64,000 nucleotides of DNA from an uncultured Lacinutrix sp. (GCA_937129145.1 CAKZMU010000078.1:186001-250000), one strand, 5' to 3'. Shown: positions 1 to 9,245, counted from the first letter of the stretch. Numbers and translations: made by a program. The notes: a model not told the origin generated them from the sequence alone.

Positions 1-232
1 ACGAAAGATTTTCCCAAAGTTCATCGCCATCACCAAGTTCACAATATTGAAATCCTTCAGCGTAGTAGTGTTTTAAAGCATGAAAATAAATATTTCGGTT
101 ATTGGCAAAATCATCGGCAAAACTGTTATCGCCTCTGTGACAATCACTAAACAGAATGAACTTGCTAGAATCATCAAAAGGGATGACTTTAGCATTTTTG
201 TAAGCGTTATCTAATCGTTTTTTGGAAGACAT
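1..232 (-). CDS. metallophosphoesterase (3' part missing, runs off the left edge)
   Basis: Only the first 77 codons are inside the window. The protein begins MSSKKRLDNAYKNAK and then shows SDCHRGDN (D30, H32) and GDGDELWE. These are the first two metal-binding motifs of calcineurin-like phosphoesterases of the UDP-diacylglucosamine hydrolase type. No signal peptide is seen, so it is probably cytoplasmic. The substrate cannot be told from this fragment. It is transcribed leftward, as is the acyl-CoA dehydrogenase to its right, with about 120 bases between them. Confidence 0.75.
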   Translation of the reverse strand, partial: MSSKKRLDNAYKNAKVIPFDDSSKFILFSDCHRGDNSFADDFANNRNIYFHALKHYYAEGFQYCELGDGDELWENLS

Positions 233-331
233 TTAGTAAATGTAAATAAATTTCAATAAAAAATGCCTCTTTATCAAAAGAAGCATTTGTGTTTTCTGTC
301 TTAACCAATGGATATAGATAAAAGCTATGAG

Positions 332-351
332 ATTCCTGCTTTCGCAGGAAT
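332..351 (-). terminator. hairpin at the end of gcdH, from a dispersed repeat family
   Basis: The arms TTCCTGC (333-339) and GCAGGAA (344-350) pair around a 4-base loop, ending against the TAG stop of the glutaryl-CoA dehydrogenase gene. Similar 'ATTCCnGC' hairpins recur at 59048 and, in variant form, at 63466. It looks like a repeat unit that may serve as a terminator; no T-run follows on the minus strand. Confidence 0.45.
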
Positions 352-352
352 T

Positions 353-1531
353 CTATTTAAAGGCATTCAACCCTGTAATATCTAGTCCAGTAATTAACAA
401 ATGAATATCGTGTGTGCCTTCGTAGGTAATAACACTCTCTAAATTCATGGAATGGCGCATGATGGAGTATTCTCCAGTAATTCCCATACCTCCTAGCATT
501 TGTCTTGCTTCACGAGCAATGTTAATTGCCATGTCTACATTATTTCTTTTTGCCATAGATATTTGTGCAGATGTTGCTTTACCTTCATTACGTAAAACAC
601 CTAAACGCCATGTCAATAATTGCGCTTTTGTGATTTCGGTAATCATTTCTGCTAATTTCTTTTGTTGTAATTGAAATTGACCAATAGGCTTACCAAATTG
701 GATACGTTCTTTGCTATATCTAAGTGCAGTGTCGTAGCAATCCATGGCAGCACCAATGGCTCCCCAAGCAATACCATAACGAGCAGAATCTAAGCAACCG
801 AGTGGTGCTCCTAATCCTGATTTGTTAGGTAATAAATTTTCTTTTGGCACTTTCACATTATCAAAAATAAGTTCTCCAGTAGCTGAAGCTCTTAATGACC
901 ATTTATTGTGAGTTTCAGGTGTTGAAAACCCTTCCATACCACGTTCTACAATTAAACCATGAATACGTCCACTTTCGTCTTTTGCCCAAACCACAGCAAC
1001 TTGTGCAAAGGGAGCATTTGAAATCCACATTTTAGCACCATTTAATAAATAGTGGTCACCTTTATCTTTAAAATTTGTGGTCATTCCACCTGGATTACTT
1101 CCGTGGTCAGGTTCGGTTAAACCAAAGCAACCAATCCATTCTCCTGATGCTAATTTGGGTAAATATTTTTGACGTTGCTCTTCGTTACCATATTTCCAAA
1201 TTGGATACATTACTAGTGATGATTGTACCGATGCTGTACTTCGTACGCCTGAATCGCCACGCTCAATTTCTTGCATGATGAGTCCATAAGAAATTTGGTC
1301 TAACCCTGCGCCTCCATATTCCATTGGAATGTATGGTCCAAAAGCACCAATGTCTGCTAATCCATTTATAATTTGATTAGGAAACTCTGCTTTTTGAGCA
1401 TATTCTTCTATAATTGGAGATACGTCACGCTTAACCCATTCTCTCGCTGCATCACGCACTAATTTATGTTCTTCTGAAAGTAGCTCGTCGATATTGTAAT
1501 AATCAGGAGCTTCAAATAAATCTGGTTTCAT
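353..1531 (-). CDS. gcdH: glutaryl-CoA dehydrogenase (acyl-CoA dehydrogenase family)
   Basis: A 392-aa flavoprotein expected to oxidise and decarboxylate glutaryl-CoA to crotonyl-CoA in lysine/tryptophan breakdown. The sequence closely follows the mammalian and bacterial GCDH pattern, including SVQSSLVMYPI, GCFGLTEPDHGSNPG, SLRASATGELIFDNVKVP and MLGGMGITGEY. The catalytic base is Glu371 in TYEGTHDIH, the place used by GCDH. Length is normal for the mature family. A -7 box TAAATTTG lies at 1565-1558 on the minus strand, about 27 bases upstream of the ATG. Another short-chain acyl-CoA dehydrogenase is possible but less likely given these motifs. Confidence 0.9.
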   Translation of the reverse strand: MKPDLFEAPDYYNIDELLSEEHKLVRDAAREWVKRDVSPIIEEYAQKAEFPNQIINGLADIGAFGPYIPMEYGGAGLDQISYGLIMQEIERGDSGVRSTASVQSSLVMYPIWKYGNEEQRQKYLPKLASGEWIGCFGLTEPDHGSNPGGMTTNFKDKGDHYLLNGAKMWISNAPFAQVAVVWAKDESGRIHGLIVERGMEGFSTPETHNKWSLRASATGELIFDNVKVPKENLLPNKSGLGAPLGCLDSARYGIAWGAIGAAMDCYDTALRYSKERIQFGKPIGQFQLQQKKLAEMITEITKAQLLTWRLGVLRNEGKATSAQISMAKRNNVDMAINIAREARQMLGGMGITGEYSIMRHSMNLESVITYEGTHDIHLLITGLDITGLNAFK

Positions 1532-1605
1532 CTGTTTAGATTAAAATTTTGATGTTTCAAATTTAACTAAAGCAAAGCGAAACGTTAAGGATTTTAAGAA
1601 GAAAT

Positions 1606-2691
1606 TTATGAGTTTAAAAACTTACTGAGCAATAAGTGAAAATGATGTACGCCTTGTTCACGTGTCGGTGAAAATCGTCCTGCTTTGTAAAAAGAGGAAC
1701 GCACACCTTTTTGAACGTTTTCAACTACAAATTCATCTTCTCGCTCCACTTTTTCAAGACCACTTCCAGCACCCTTATCTAATTTTGAAGGGTCATACAC
1801 ATAAGAAATAAAAGACACTTTTGTACGATTCATATCCAGTGGTTTTACAACATTAACCGACAATCCCCAAGGATAAAAATTAAACATCATATTCGGGAAC
1901 ACCCAATAATAATAGGCTGCTACATTTTTACCGTAATCAATATGGTCTTCTGGTAAATCAAACACTTCAGTAGCTTCATCTGTATAGCCAATTTGTAGAT
2001 TGCAATACTCATAAACTTCAGTTTTATAGGTTCCATAGTCTAAAACTGCATTCAAATCTTCATGAACAAAAGGCACGTGAAAGCCTTCTAAATAATTATC
2101 GCAATATAATGCCCAATGTGCATGGACTAAAAAATCTTTTGAAAGTGATGTGTCTAAGCTAAATTTATCTAAAGGAAGAAAGCCAACACGTTCATTCATC
2201 TTGTCAATAACTTGCTGAAAATCAAACGATGGATTTAAACCTGCGAACAACAATGGGCCAAATTTGCGTAAAGGAAATTGATGTAAATTATCACATGGTC
2301 TTGGGAAATCTTCAGCGTCATTAAATTCTGGCATGTATTCAAATTCTCCTTTCAAATTAAAACGCCTACCATGGTACATACAAGTCAATTTTTTCGACTT
2401 CCCTGGATGCAATGCCACAACATTTCCGCGATGCGTGCAAACGTTCGTTAAACAACTAATGTGTTCATCTTTATCTCGAGTGAGTAACATAGGTTCAGTT
2501 AAAAAAGAATCTAGCAACACAAAAGGGTGTACAGATTGCGGAAGTCTTACCAAGTTTTCATTGCCAATAAATTGCCAAGATTTAAGAAATACATGTTTTT
2601 TTAAAGCTTCAAAAGTGTCTGCATCTTTATAAAACAGCGCAGGAAGCGTTTCAGCTTTTTTTATATCTGGATGTATCTTGTATGTTTTCAT
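1606..2691 (-). CDS. Rieske non-heme iron oxygenase, alpha-subunit family
   Basis: A 361-aa oxygenase with an N-terminal Rieske [2Fe-2S] domain (Cys85, His87, Cys104, His107 in CTHRGN and CMYHG) and a C-terminal mononuclear-iron domain (DNYLEGFHVPFVH, His205 and His210). The start is the ATG at 2691; the in-frame TTG one codon upstream is a poorer choice. No reductase, ferredoxin or beta subunit gene is adjacent, so the electron donor and substrate are unknown. The architecture also fits choline- or carnitine-monooxygenase-like enzymes. It faces away from the amino-acid permease gene. Confidence 0.85.
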   Translation of the reverse strand: MKTYKIHPDIKKAETLPALFYKDADTFEALKKHVFLKSWQFIGNENLVRLPQSVHPFVLLDSFLTEPMLLTRDKDEHISCLTNVCTHRGNVVALHPGKSKKLTCMYHGRRFNLKGEFEYMPEFNDAEDFPRPCDNLHQFPLRKFGPLLFAGLNPSFDFQQVIDKMNERVGFLPLDKFSLDTSLSKDFLVHAHWALYCDNYLEGFHVPFVHEDLNAVLDYGTYKTEVYEYCNLQIGYTDEATEVFDLPEDHIDYGKNVAAYYYWVFPNMMFNFYPWGLSVNVVKPLDMNRTKVSFISYVYDPSKLDKGAGSGLEKVEREDEFVVENVQKGVRSSFYKAGRFSPTREQGVHHFHLLLSKFLNS

Positions 2692-2768
2692 CAAAATAAT
2701 ATAATTGTATATTCGTATTTCGCTCCTAATTTACGTAATTAAACCGTATCTCTTTTTAAACTGAATAA

Positions 2769-4076
2769 ATGGCGTCTAAATCGCAAAAAATAGGCTTGAT
2801 AACAGCAACTTCACTTGTTGTTGGAAATATGATTGGCTCAGGTATTTTTGTATTGCCAGCAACCCTTGCAAAGTATGGGAGTATAAGTTTGTTGGGTTGG
2901 TTATTCACGGCTGCAGGTGCTTTAGTTTTGGCAAAGATATTCAGTAATTTAAGCAAGATTTTAGCCAATAAAAGTGGAGGCCCTTATGTGTTTGCTAAAG
3001 AAGGATTTGGTGATTTTATTGGGTTTTTAGTGGCTTGGGGTTATTGGATTTCGTGTTGGGTGGTCAATGCAGGAATTGCAGTTGCAATTATTAGTGCGTT
3101 GACTATTTTCTTTCCTGTTCTAGAAACAAATTCAATATTAGCAGTAGTTATTGGATTGGGTTTTATTTGGTTTTTCACTTGGATAAACATTAAAGGCGTT
3201 AAGACTTCAGGGAAGTTTCAAGTGGTAACTACGGTTTTAAAACTATTGCCTTTGGTGTTTATTATTATTCTAGGATTTTTCTTTTTTAGTGTGGATAATT
3301 TTCCAGAATTCAACATGTCAGGACAAAGTGATTTGCAAGCATTTTCTGCTGTAGCAACGTTGACACTGTTTGCTTTCTTAGGGGTTGAATGTGCTACTAT
3401 TCCAGCTGAGAATGTCAATAACCCAGAAAAAACAGTCCCAAAAGCAACCATGCTAGGAACAACAATTACCACTTTAGTTTATGTTTTTGGAACGGTTGTG
3501 TTGTTTGGAATTTTACCCATTGACCAATTAATGACCTCGCCAGCACCTTTTGCAGAAGCTGGGAAAATCATTGGAGGCGAGTATACAGGTTATTTTGTGG
3601 CTGCTGGAGCCGCAATTTCAGCCATTGGAGCTCTTAATGGTTGGATTTTAATTGCTGGACAATTACCAATGGCAACAGCAAGAGATAATATGTTTCCGAG
3701 AGTATTCAAAAAACAAAATGACAAAGAAGCACCTTATTTAGGTTTAATCATTGGAAGTGCTTTGAGCTCAATAATCATGCTCATGAATTTTTCGGAAGGA
3801 CTTGTAGACCAGTTTGAATTTATTGCACTTTTAACCACATTAACAGCTTTAATTCCTTATCTATTTGTGGCAGCAGCTTATGTGATAATTACTATAAACA
3901 AGGGTGTTTTTGTAAATAATAAGTTTAAAATCGTTTTACTTTCTGTGTTAGGATTTGCTTATTCTTTTTGGGCAATTTATGGCTCAGGAAGCGACACGGT
4001 ATTTTACGGGTTTTTGTTGTTATTGGCAGGCGTTCCTTTTTATGTTATGATGAAATATAATCAAAGTAAAAGTTAG
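2769..4076 (+). CDS. APC-family amino acid permease (arginine/agmatine-antiporter-like)
   Basis: A 435-aa inner-membrane protein with about 12 hydrophobic segments. The first helix carries VVGNMIGSGIFVLP, the substrate-binding GxG loop of APC transporters. GPYVFAKEGFGDFIGFLVAWGYW follows in helix 3, in the AdiC/PotE style. The stop is only 6 bases before the ATG of an amidinohydrolase, so the two are co-transcribed and the substrate is probably a guanidino compound such as arginine, methylarginine or citrulline. Substrate assignment is inference from context. Confidence 0.85.
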   Translation: MASKSQKIGLITATSLVVGNMIGSGIFVLPATLAKYGSISLLGWLFTAAGALVLAKIFSNLSKILANKSGGPYVFAKEGFGDFIGFLVAWGYWISCWVVNAGIAVAIISALTIFFPVLETNSILAVVIGLGFIWFFTWINIKGVKTSGKFQVVTTVLKLLPLVFIIILGFFFFSVDNFPEFNMSGQSDLQAFSAVATLTLFAFLGVECATIPAENVNNPEKTVPKATMLGTTITTLVYVFGTVVLFGILPIDQLMTSPAPFAEAGKIIGGEYTGYFVAAGAAISAIGALNGWILIAGQLPMATARDNMFPRVFKKQNDKEAPYLGLIIGSALSSIIMLMNFSEGLVDQFEFIALLTTLTALIPYLFVAAAYVIITINKGVFVNNKFKIVLLSVLGFAYSFWAIYGSGSDTVFYGFLLLLAGVPFYVMMKYNQSKS

Positions 4077-4082
4077 TTTAGT

Positions 4083-4961
4083 ATGAAGCATACACACCAT
4101 TCAGAATTTTTAAAACTACAATCCGTTTTTATCAAACCAGCTAAAAATGCATTTGTATCTGATATTCTTTTAAGTGAACAATGGCAAGAACTTAATTATT
4201 TGTCAAAACCAGATTTTGATAATGCTTTGAGTGAATATACTACGTTTCACGATTACTTTTTAAGCAACAATATAGAAGTGCAAACCTTTCCATTTAATGA
4301 GAATGTGCAAATCGACTCTATGTATTGTCGTGATGCTTCTATTGCCACAGATTTTGGAATGATAATTTGCAATATGGGAAAGGGAGGACGTATTAATGAA
4401 CCTCAATCTCATTTAGAAATATATAAGCAAAACAATATTCCAATATTAGGAATTATTGAAGCACCTGGAACTTTAGAAGGAGGTGATGTGGCTTGGTTAG
4501 ATGAGAAAACTTTAGCTGTTGGACATACGTATAGAACAAATCCTGAAGGTATCAAGCAACTTAAAACGTTATTAGAACCTAAAGGTATTGACATTATCAT
4601 TGCAGAATTACCACATTATAAGGGAAAAAGCGATGTGTTTCATTTAATGAGCATTTTAAGTCCTGTCGATAAAGATTTAGCTGTGGTGTATTCACCATTA
4701 ATGCCAATAAAATTTAGGAATGAGTTACTACAAAGAGGTTTTGAATTAATTGAAGTACCTGATGAAGAATTTGAATCTATGGGATGTAATGTTTTAGCGG
4801 TTGCACCAAGACAATGCCTAATGGTAGCAGGAAATACCAAAACTAAAAAACTATTAGAGCAAGCTGGTTGCCAGGTTACCACCTACAAAGGAAAAGACAT
4901 TAGTGTTAAAGGTGGTGGAGGACCAACTTGTTTAACAAGACCAAAACTTAGAGGTGTTTAA
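4083..4961 (+). CDS. amidinohydrolase/amidinotransferase family, DDAH-like
   Basis: A 292-aa cytoplasmic enzyme of the guanidino-group-modifying fold. Expected catalytic residues are present: Arg83 and Asp84 in YCRD, Glu132 and Asp135 in LEGGD, His187 in DVFHLMS, and nucleophile Cys283 in GGGGPTCLTRP. The length fits dimethylarginine dimethylaminohydrolase and related hydrolases better than arginine deiminase (about 400 aa). It sits 6 bases after an APC permease, suggesting import and deimination of an arginine derivative. The last 4 bases overlap the end of the convergent gamma-glutamyltransferase gene. Confidence 0.8.
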   Translation: MKHTHHSEFLKLQSVFIKPAKNAFVSDILLSEQWQELNYLSKPDFDNALSEYTTFHDYFLSNNIEVQTFPFNENVQIDSMYCRDASIATDFGMIICNMGKGGRINEPQSHLEIYKQNNIPILGIIEAPGTLEGGDVAWLDEKTLAVGHTYRTNPEGIKQLKTLLEPKGIDIIIAELPHYKGKSDVFHLMSILSPVDKDLAVVYSPLMPIKFRNELLQRGFELIEVPDEEFESMGCNVLAVAPRQCLMVAGNTKTKKLLEQAGCQVTTYKGKDISVKGGGGPTCLTRPKLRGV

Positions 4962-6706
4962 AATTCACAATCGGATTTTTTAGGACCTTCAGCAGTACCT
5001 TCCCAATCCGGATCAGCAACACCTGTCCAAGTATTTGTTTCAGGGTTAAAAGTGACAGCATGTACTCTTGCAAAAGCACCATATCGAGTAATACTCTTAA
5101 CGTTAAATCCAGCCTGTTTCCAATTTAAAGAATCGTTTGCAGCCCATCCGTTATTTGGAGTGAATTCTGCGCTAAATTGCATACCATCAAATTTTCGTTT
5201 TCCTGTTTCTTTATTCACTACCATTTCTGGATGAATTCTTGGAGCAGCTACTGCATCCTTAATTTCTGATTTCTTGTCAATATGTCTAGAAATAGTTTGC
5301 GCAATCCCTGAAAGTATGCGTAATCCGCCAGCAGCACCCAAGACCATTACTGTTTTCCCATCTTTGGTTACAATTGTTGGCGCAATAGTTGTTCTTGGTC
5401 TAGAACCTGGAGCCTGATCTGAGTTTGATAAATATGTTCCCATTGTTGAAGCATATACAAATCCTAATCCAGGCGTAATTACTTTTGAACCAAATAATGG
5501 ACCAACTGTTTGCGTGATTGAAACAACCATTCCTTGACAATCGGCAGTAACGAAATGCGTAGTGTGATGACTGTCTTTTCCCCAAGAGTTACCACTCCAA
5601 TCAGTATTATCTGCTAATAATTTGGTTGAATCATGAGAATTTAAAAAGGAAGTAGTAGATGTTTCAATTTTCGGAATTGTTATCGACGCAGCTTGTGCTT
5701 TGGCCCAAGATTTACTAGTCACAAGTTCCAAATCTGCTTCTTTATAATCTGTTTCCATAGTGTTGATTGATAAAGCAAGTGCTTGGTTCATTATTGCAGC
5801 CCATTGATTATCGTTCATTTCGCTTAAATCAAAATTTTCAAGAATATTAAGTGTTTTAATTAATAAGCCTCCTCCAGAAGGCGCAGGCATAGTATGAATT
5901 TGGTATCCTCGATAGTCTGTTGTTACATATCGCATATCTGGAGCTTCATAGTTTTTTAAATCTTCTAGAGAAACATAACCACCATTTGCTTCCATGTCTG
6001 TAACAATTTTTTGAGCAATTTCCCCTTTATAAAAATCGTTCCCTTTTGTGTTTGAAATACGCTGTAAAGTATTTGCTAAATCTGGTTGCTTTAGTATTTC
6101 TCCAGATTCATAAAGAATAGAATCATTCTTAAGCATTTGACCTCTAAAACCTGGATCGCTTAACATGGCTTTATGCGCAATTTCGTGCCTAATAGCTTCT
6201 CCAGGCAAAATTTCAAATCCTTCGGTTGCATATTTAATTGACGCTTCCATTATTTGAGGAAGAGGTAAAGAACCATGCTCCTTGTATAGCCTCATTAAAG
6301 AGGCAACAACACCAGGAGTTGCAATTGTTTTATGACCTGAATTAACCGCTATTTCGGGAGGTGTATAATTTATAGGGACTTCAGTCATTCCATTATACCC
6401 TTGAAAAGAACCATCTTTTTTTCGAACTAAAATTAAATTTCTTCCTCCAATACCATTCATTGTTGGCTCAACAACCGATAAAACAAAAGCAGTGGCTAAA
6501 GCGGCATCTGCAGCGTTTCCACCAGCTTCCAAAATTTCTAAACCTGCCTGTGTGGCCAAGGGTTGTGCTGCTGCAACCATTCCATTAACTGAAGTAGCAA
6601 ATTGTGGGTCGCCATCATCAACAATTAAAGTCGAGCGCTCATTACTTTTTTTACAAGAAAAACATATGAAGATGAAAAAGATTAATGCAGTTTTTAGTAA
6701 TCTCAT
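4958..6706 (-). CDS. ggt: gamma-glutamyltransferase, lipoprotein
   Basis: A 582-aa Ntn-hydrolase that cleaves gamma-glutamyl bonds, for example in glutathione. The N-terminus is a lipoprotein signal (IFFIFICFSC), so it should be anchored in the cell envelope. MVAAAQPLATQAGLEILEAGGNAADAA is the usual GGT opening. The self-cleavage and nucleophile Thr382 lies in HHTTHFVTAD, corresponding to Thr391 of the E. coli enzyme. PSGGG and PGSRPRTT, glycine- and substrate-loop motifs, are intact. It stands alone and converges on the amidinohydrolase gene. The ATG at 6706 gives a complete signal sequence. Confidence 0.92.
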   Translation of the reverse strand: MRLLKTALIFFIFICFSCKKSNERSTLIVDDGDPQFATSVNGMVAAAQPLATQAGLEILEAGGNAADAALATAFVLSVVEPTMNGIGGRNLILVRKKDGSFQGYNGMTEVPINYTPPEIAVNSGHKTIATPGVVASLMRLYKEHGSLPLPQIMEASIKYATEGFEILPGEAIRHEIAHKAMLSDPGFRGQMLKNDSILYESGEILKQPDLANTLQRISNTKGNDFYKGEIAQKIVTDMEANGGYVSLEDLKNYEAPDMRYVTTDYRGYQIHTMPAPSGGGLLIKTLNILENFDLSEMNDNQWAAIMNQALALSINTMETDYKEADLELVTSKSWAKAQAASITIPKIETSTTSFLNSHDSTKLLADNTDWSGNSWGKDSHHTTHFVTADCQGMVVSITQTVGPLFGSKVITPGLGFVYASTMGTYLSNSDQAPGSRPRTTIAPTIVTKDGKTVMVLGAAGGLRILSGIAQTISRHIDKKSEIKDAVAAPRIHPEMVVNKETGKRKFDGMQFSAEFTPNNGWAANDSLNWKQAGFNVKSITRYGAFARVHAVTFNPETNTWTGVADPDWEGTAEGPKKSDCEF

Positions 6707-6801
6707 TTTATTCGGTGTTGGTTGTAATAGATGGAATAGCCATCAATTCTTTATGTAAGGTAATAAAATTCCAATACACTCTAGTTTAGTTGAGACTGTA
6801 G

Positions 6802-7518
6802 CTACATTTTTAAATAGAAATCTTTTGTCAAATTAATGTACTCTTTGGTGTATTGATGACGTTCTGTTTCAATAATCAACTCATCTATTGAGACGTCACT
6901 TTTATTAAACGAAAATTCTATAAGACTTCGTTTTACTTCGGAAGTTGGACTGCCTTTAACTCTTAAAATTCTATTTGGATACAAATTTACATTGGATGCT
7001 AGAGTAATAAAATTGACTTCCTCTTTATGTGGAATCACCACCGAAAACAAACCATCTTCAGAAAGTAACTTAGCAACGCACATCACTAAATGCTCAAAAG
7101 GTAAAGCATCATTAAAACGAGCCAAATCACGTTGTGAATTGCTGCTTTTGTAATCTTCAGAATAAAAAGGTGGATTTGAAACAATTAAATCATATTCATC
7201 ATCAATTTCCTGAGCAAACTCCTTAACAGATGCGTGATAGCAAAACAGTCTGTCGTTCCATGGCGAATTTTCAAAATTCTCTGTGCATTGTTCATAAGCA
7301 TTAGCATCAATTTCAATAGCATCAATAAGTTCAGCATAACATCTTTGAGCCAACATAAGTGAAATAACTCCCGTTCCAGCACCAATGTCCAAAACAGAAA
7401 ATGGGTTTTGACTTATTGATGTCCAAGCACCAAGCAACACACCATCAGTACCAATTTTCATGGCACATCTATCTTGATTGACACTAAATTTCTTAAAAAG
7501 AAAAGGCTTGTTAGACAT
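6802..7518 (-). CDS. trmN6: tRNA1(Val) A37 N6-methyltransferase
   Basis: A 238-aa SAM-dependent methyltransferase. VLDIGAGTGV (43-52) binds SAM and NPPF (115-118) is the N6-adenine methyltransferase motif. The opening FLFKKFSVNQDRCAMKIGTDGVLLGAW is characteristic of the YfiC/TrmN6 family. The expected role is m6A at position 37 of tRNA-Val. Length is typical. It is monocistronic and leftward, with no obvious partner. Confidence 0.88.
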   Translation of the reverse strand: MSNKPFLFKKFSVNQDRCAMKIGTDGVLLGAWTSISQNPFSVLDIGAGTGVISLMLAQRCYAELIDAIEIDANAYEQCTENFENSPWNDRLFCYHASVKEFAQEIDDEYDLIVSNPPFYSEDYKSSNSQRDLARFNDALPFEHLVMCVAKLLSEDGLFSVVIPHKEEVNFITLASNVNLYPNRILRVKGSPTSEVKRSLIEFSFNKSDVSIDELIIETERHQYTKEYINLTKDFYLKM

Positions 7519-7676
7519 GTTAAGTTTTTGAGGCTAAATGTATTAATAATTTTGATTTAACTTCACTTAAGAAGTTGTTATTTAAATGTTGAAAACTTAT
7601 TATTAAATCATGTCAAAATTTATAATTTGAGCCTCTTTTTTGAGTTATATTTATACAAATCTTAAGAAGCAGGGAT

Positions 7677-8141
7677 ATGAAAATAAAGCATTCAGAAAAA
7701 GTTATAGCTAAAGCAAATAATTTATTAATGATGAATTATGAGGCAGAAAAAATATATTCAGACGCTCATGATATTGTTGAAGACGATAATTTAAAATCTT
7801 TTTTTAGAGAACGTGCTTTTGAAAGAAATGAATTTGCTAGAGAATTACGAAAAGAAACTGCAAAACTGGGAGAGAAACCTCAAAGTTTTGAAGGATTAAA
7901 TAAATTAAGCAGACCTTATCATTTTTTTTGGAGGAATTTAAGACCCTTGTTAAAAGAAAATGATGCTCCAGAATTACTGGACCAAATATGTACTATCAAA
8001 GAATGGAGCATTGATCATTATAATGATTTATTACAGGAGCTTAATTTGCCTTTATCTTTATGTAAAATGTTAGCAGAACAACGAGATTCACTTCATTATA
8101 AAATGAATAGCATAAAGGTAAAAGAAACTTTAGAGGTATAA
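7677..8141 (+). CDS. DUF2383/PA2169-type four-helix (ferritin-like) protein
   Basis: A 154-aa, almost wholly helical, charged protein without a signal peptide. The pattern NNLLMMNYEAEKIYSDAHDIVEDDNLKSFFRERAFERNEFARELRKE, followed by a conserved tryptophan segment, matches the DUF2383 family as I know it. In this family paired helices resemble a ferritin-like bundle, often linked to stress or stationary phase. Function is not established. The last 12 bases overlap the convergent rimM gene. The ribosome-binding region AAGAAGCAGGG is good. Confidence 0.65.
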   Translation: MKIKHSEKVIAKANNLLMMNYEAEKIYSDAHDIVEDDNLKSFFRERAFERNEFARELRKETAKLGEKPQSFEGLNKLSRPYHFFWRNLRPLLKENDAPELLDQICTIKEWSIDHYNDLLQELNLPLSLCKMLAEQRDSLHYKMNSIKVKETLEV

Positions 8142-8654
8142 ATCTATTAATCCTTCTGGAGTTTCAACCAAAATAGTTTTTGTGTCTCTATTTACGTTTA
8201 CAATAAACTCATCATTCATTGGTATAAAAATTTCTATACCATCTCTATCAACTTCAAAAAGTGCTTGAGCGGTTGAATCGTTTATGCCTTTAATAATACC
8301 AACGTCTCCAAAGTTTTTGTCTATAATTTTAAAACCTATGACTTCATGGAAATAAAACTTGTTGCCTTCTAGTTTTGGGAGTAGCTCCAGTGGCAAATAC
8401 AATTCACTTTTCAGCAGGGCATCTGCATCTGTTTCGGTATCAACTTCTTCAAACTTAACTCGTAATAACTCAGATTTATGAAGTTGTGAGGTTTCAATAA
8501 AAAAAGGAATTAAATTATTTCTTACTAGTATAAAAATAGCATCTAAATGTTCATATAATTCAGGTTGATCTGTATCTAGTTTAGCCAAAAGCTCTCCTTT
8601 AAAGCTATACTTTTTAACAATCTTACCTAAATAAAAGCAATCTTCTTTTCGCAT
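8130..8654 (-). CDS. rimM: 16S rRNA processing protein RimM
   Basis: A 174-aa ribosome maturation factor. DCFYLGKIVKKYSFKGELLAKLDT is the RimM N-terminal domain, and the PRC-barrel half holds FHEVIGFKIID, GDVGIIKGI and GIEIFIPMNDEFI. RimM binds S19 in the 30S head. The frame stays open 68 codons further upstream, but that extension runs antisense through the rpsP tail and a terminator, so the ATG at 8654 is chosen; it gives the normal length. The gene order rpsP-rimM is conserved in bacteria. Confidence 0.9.
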   Translation of the reverse strand: MRKEDCFYLGKIVKKYSFKGELLAKLDTDQPELYEHLDAIFILVRNNLIPFFIETSQLHKSELLRVKFEEVDTETDADALLKSELYLPLELLPKLEGNKFYFHEVIGFKIIDKNFGDVGIIKGINDSTAQALFEVDRDGIEIFIPMNDEFIVNVNRDTKTILVETPEGLIDLYL

Positions 8655-8665
8655 ATATCTATAAT

Positions 8666-8694
8666 AAAAAACCCAGACACTATGGTCTGGGTTT
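8666..8694 (-). terminator. intrinsic terminator/attenuator between rpsP and rimM
   Basis: On the minus strand CCCAGAC (8691-8685 side) and GTCTGGG pair as a perfect 7-bp stem around a 6-base loop, extended by A:T pairs. Six T residues follow (8671-8666). The T-run ends 11 bases before the rimM ATG, so the element lies inside the rpsP-rimM operon and should lower rimM expression relative to rpsP. Confidence 0.75.
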
Positions 8695-8715
8695 AAAAGT
8701 ATAAAAAATAATTTT

Positions 8716-9231
8716 TTATTCTTCTTCGTTTGTAGCTTGAGCTTCTTCAGCTGGAGCATCTTCTGTTGCTTCTTCCTCAACAACAGGAGCTGCCGCTGCA
8801 ATACGAGCTTCGTTTGCTGCTTTTTCAGCTTCAAAAGCTTTAGCTTTAGCTTCAGCATCTGCTTTTGCTAAACCATCTTTTTTAGCATCAACTTTAGCTG
8901 CTTTTTCATCTAACCAAGCTTGAAATTTCTTTTCAGCTTCTTCTTCTGTTAAAGCACCTTTGCGTACACCACCTGCTAAATGATTTTTTAGCATCGCACC
9001 TTTATAAGATAAAATGGCTCTGGCTGTATCAGTAGGTTGTGCTCCGTTTTGAAGCCATTTTACTGCACCATCAACATCTAAATCTATAACTGCTGGGTTT
9101 ACGTTTGGATTATAAATTCCTAATTTCTCTAAGAATTTACCATCTCTTTTTGATCTTGCATCTGCTGCAACAATCCAGTAAAAAGGTTTTCCTTTTTTAC
9201 CGTGTCTTTGTAGTCTTAATTTAACTGGCAT
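8716..9231 (-). CDS. rpsP: 30S ribosomal protein S16 with long acidic/alanine tail
   Basis: The first ~80 residues ([31 protein letters not shown]) are canonical S16. Ordinary S16 is 80-90 aa, whereas this one is 171 aa. The extra ~90 residues are rich in Ala, Glu and Lys ([18 protein letters not shown]..., ending [10 protein letters not shown]), probably a helical then disordered tail, of a kind often seen in Bacteroidota S16. It is first in an operon with rimM. A promoter and a leader hairpin lie just upstream. Confidence 0.95.
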   Translation of the reverse strand: MPVKLRLQRHGKKGKPFYWIVAADARSKRDGKFLEKLGIYNPNVNPAVIDLDVDGAVKWLQNGAQPTDTARAILSYKGAMLKNHLAGGVRKGALTEEEAEKKFQAWLDEKAAKVDAKKDGLAKADAEAKAKAFEAEKAANEARIAAAAPVVEEEATEDAPAEEAQATNEEE

Positions 9232-9245
9232 AAAAATTAATTAGT

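Noticed and set aside
6492..6758. An 88-codon plus-strand frame over the start of gamma-glutamyltransferase
   Set aside because: It is antisense to the GGT signal and N-terminal domain, with no family resemblance.
8655..8858. Upstream extension of rimM by 68 codons
   Set aside because: It reads Leu/Lys-rich nonsense on the same strand through the rpsP tail in another frame and through a terminator; the ATG at 8654 gives the normal RimM.
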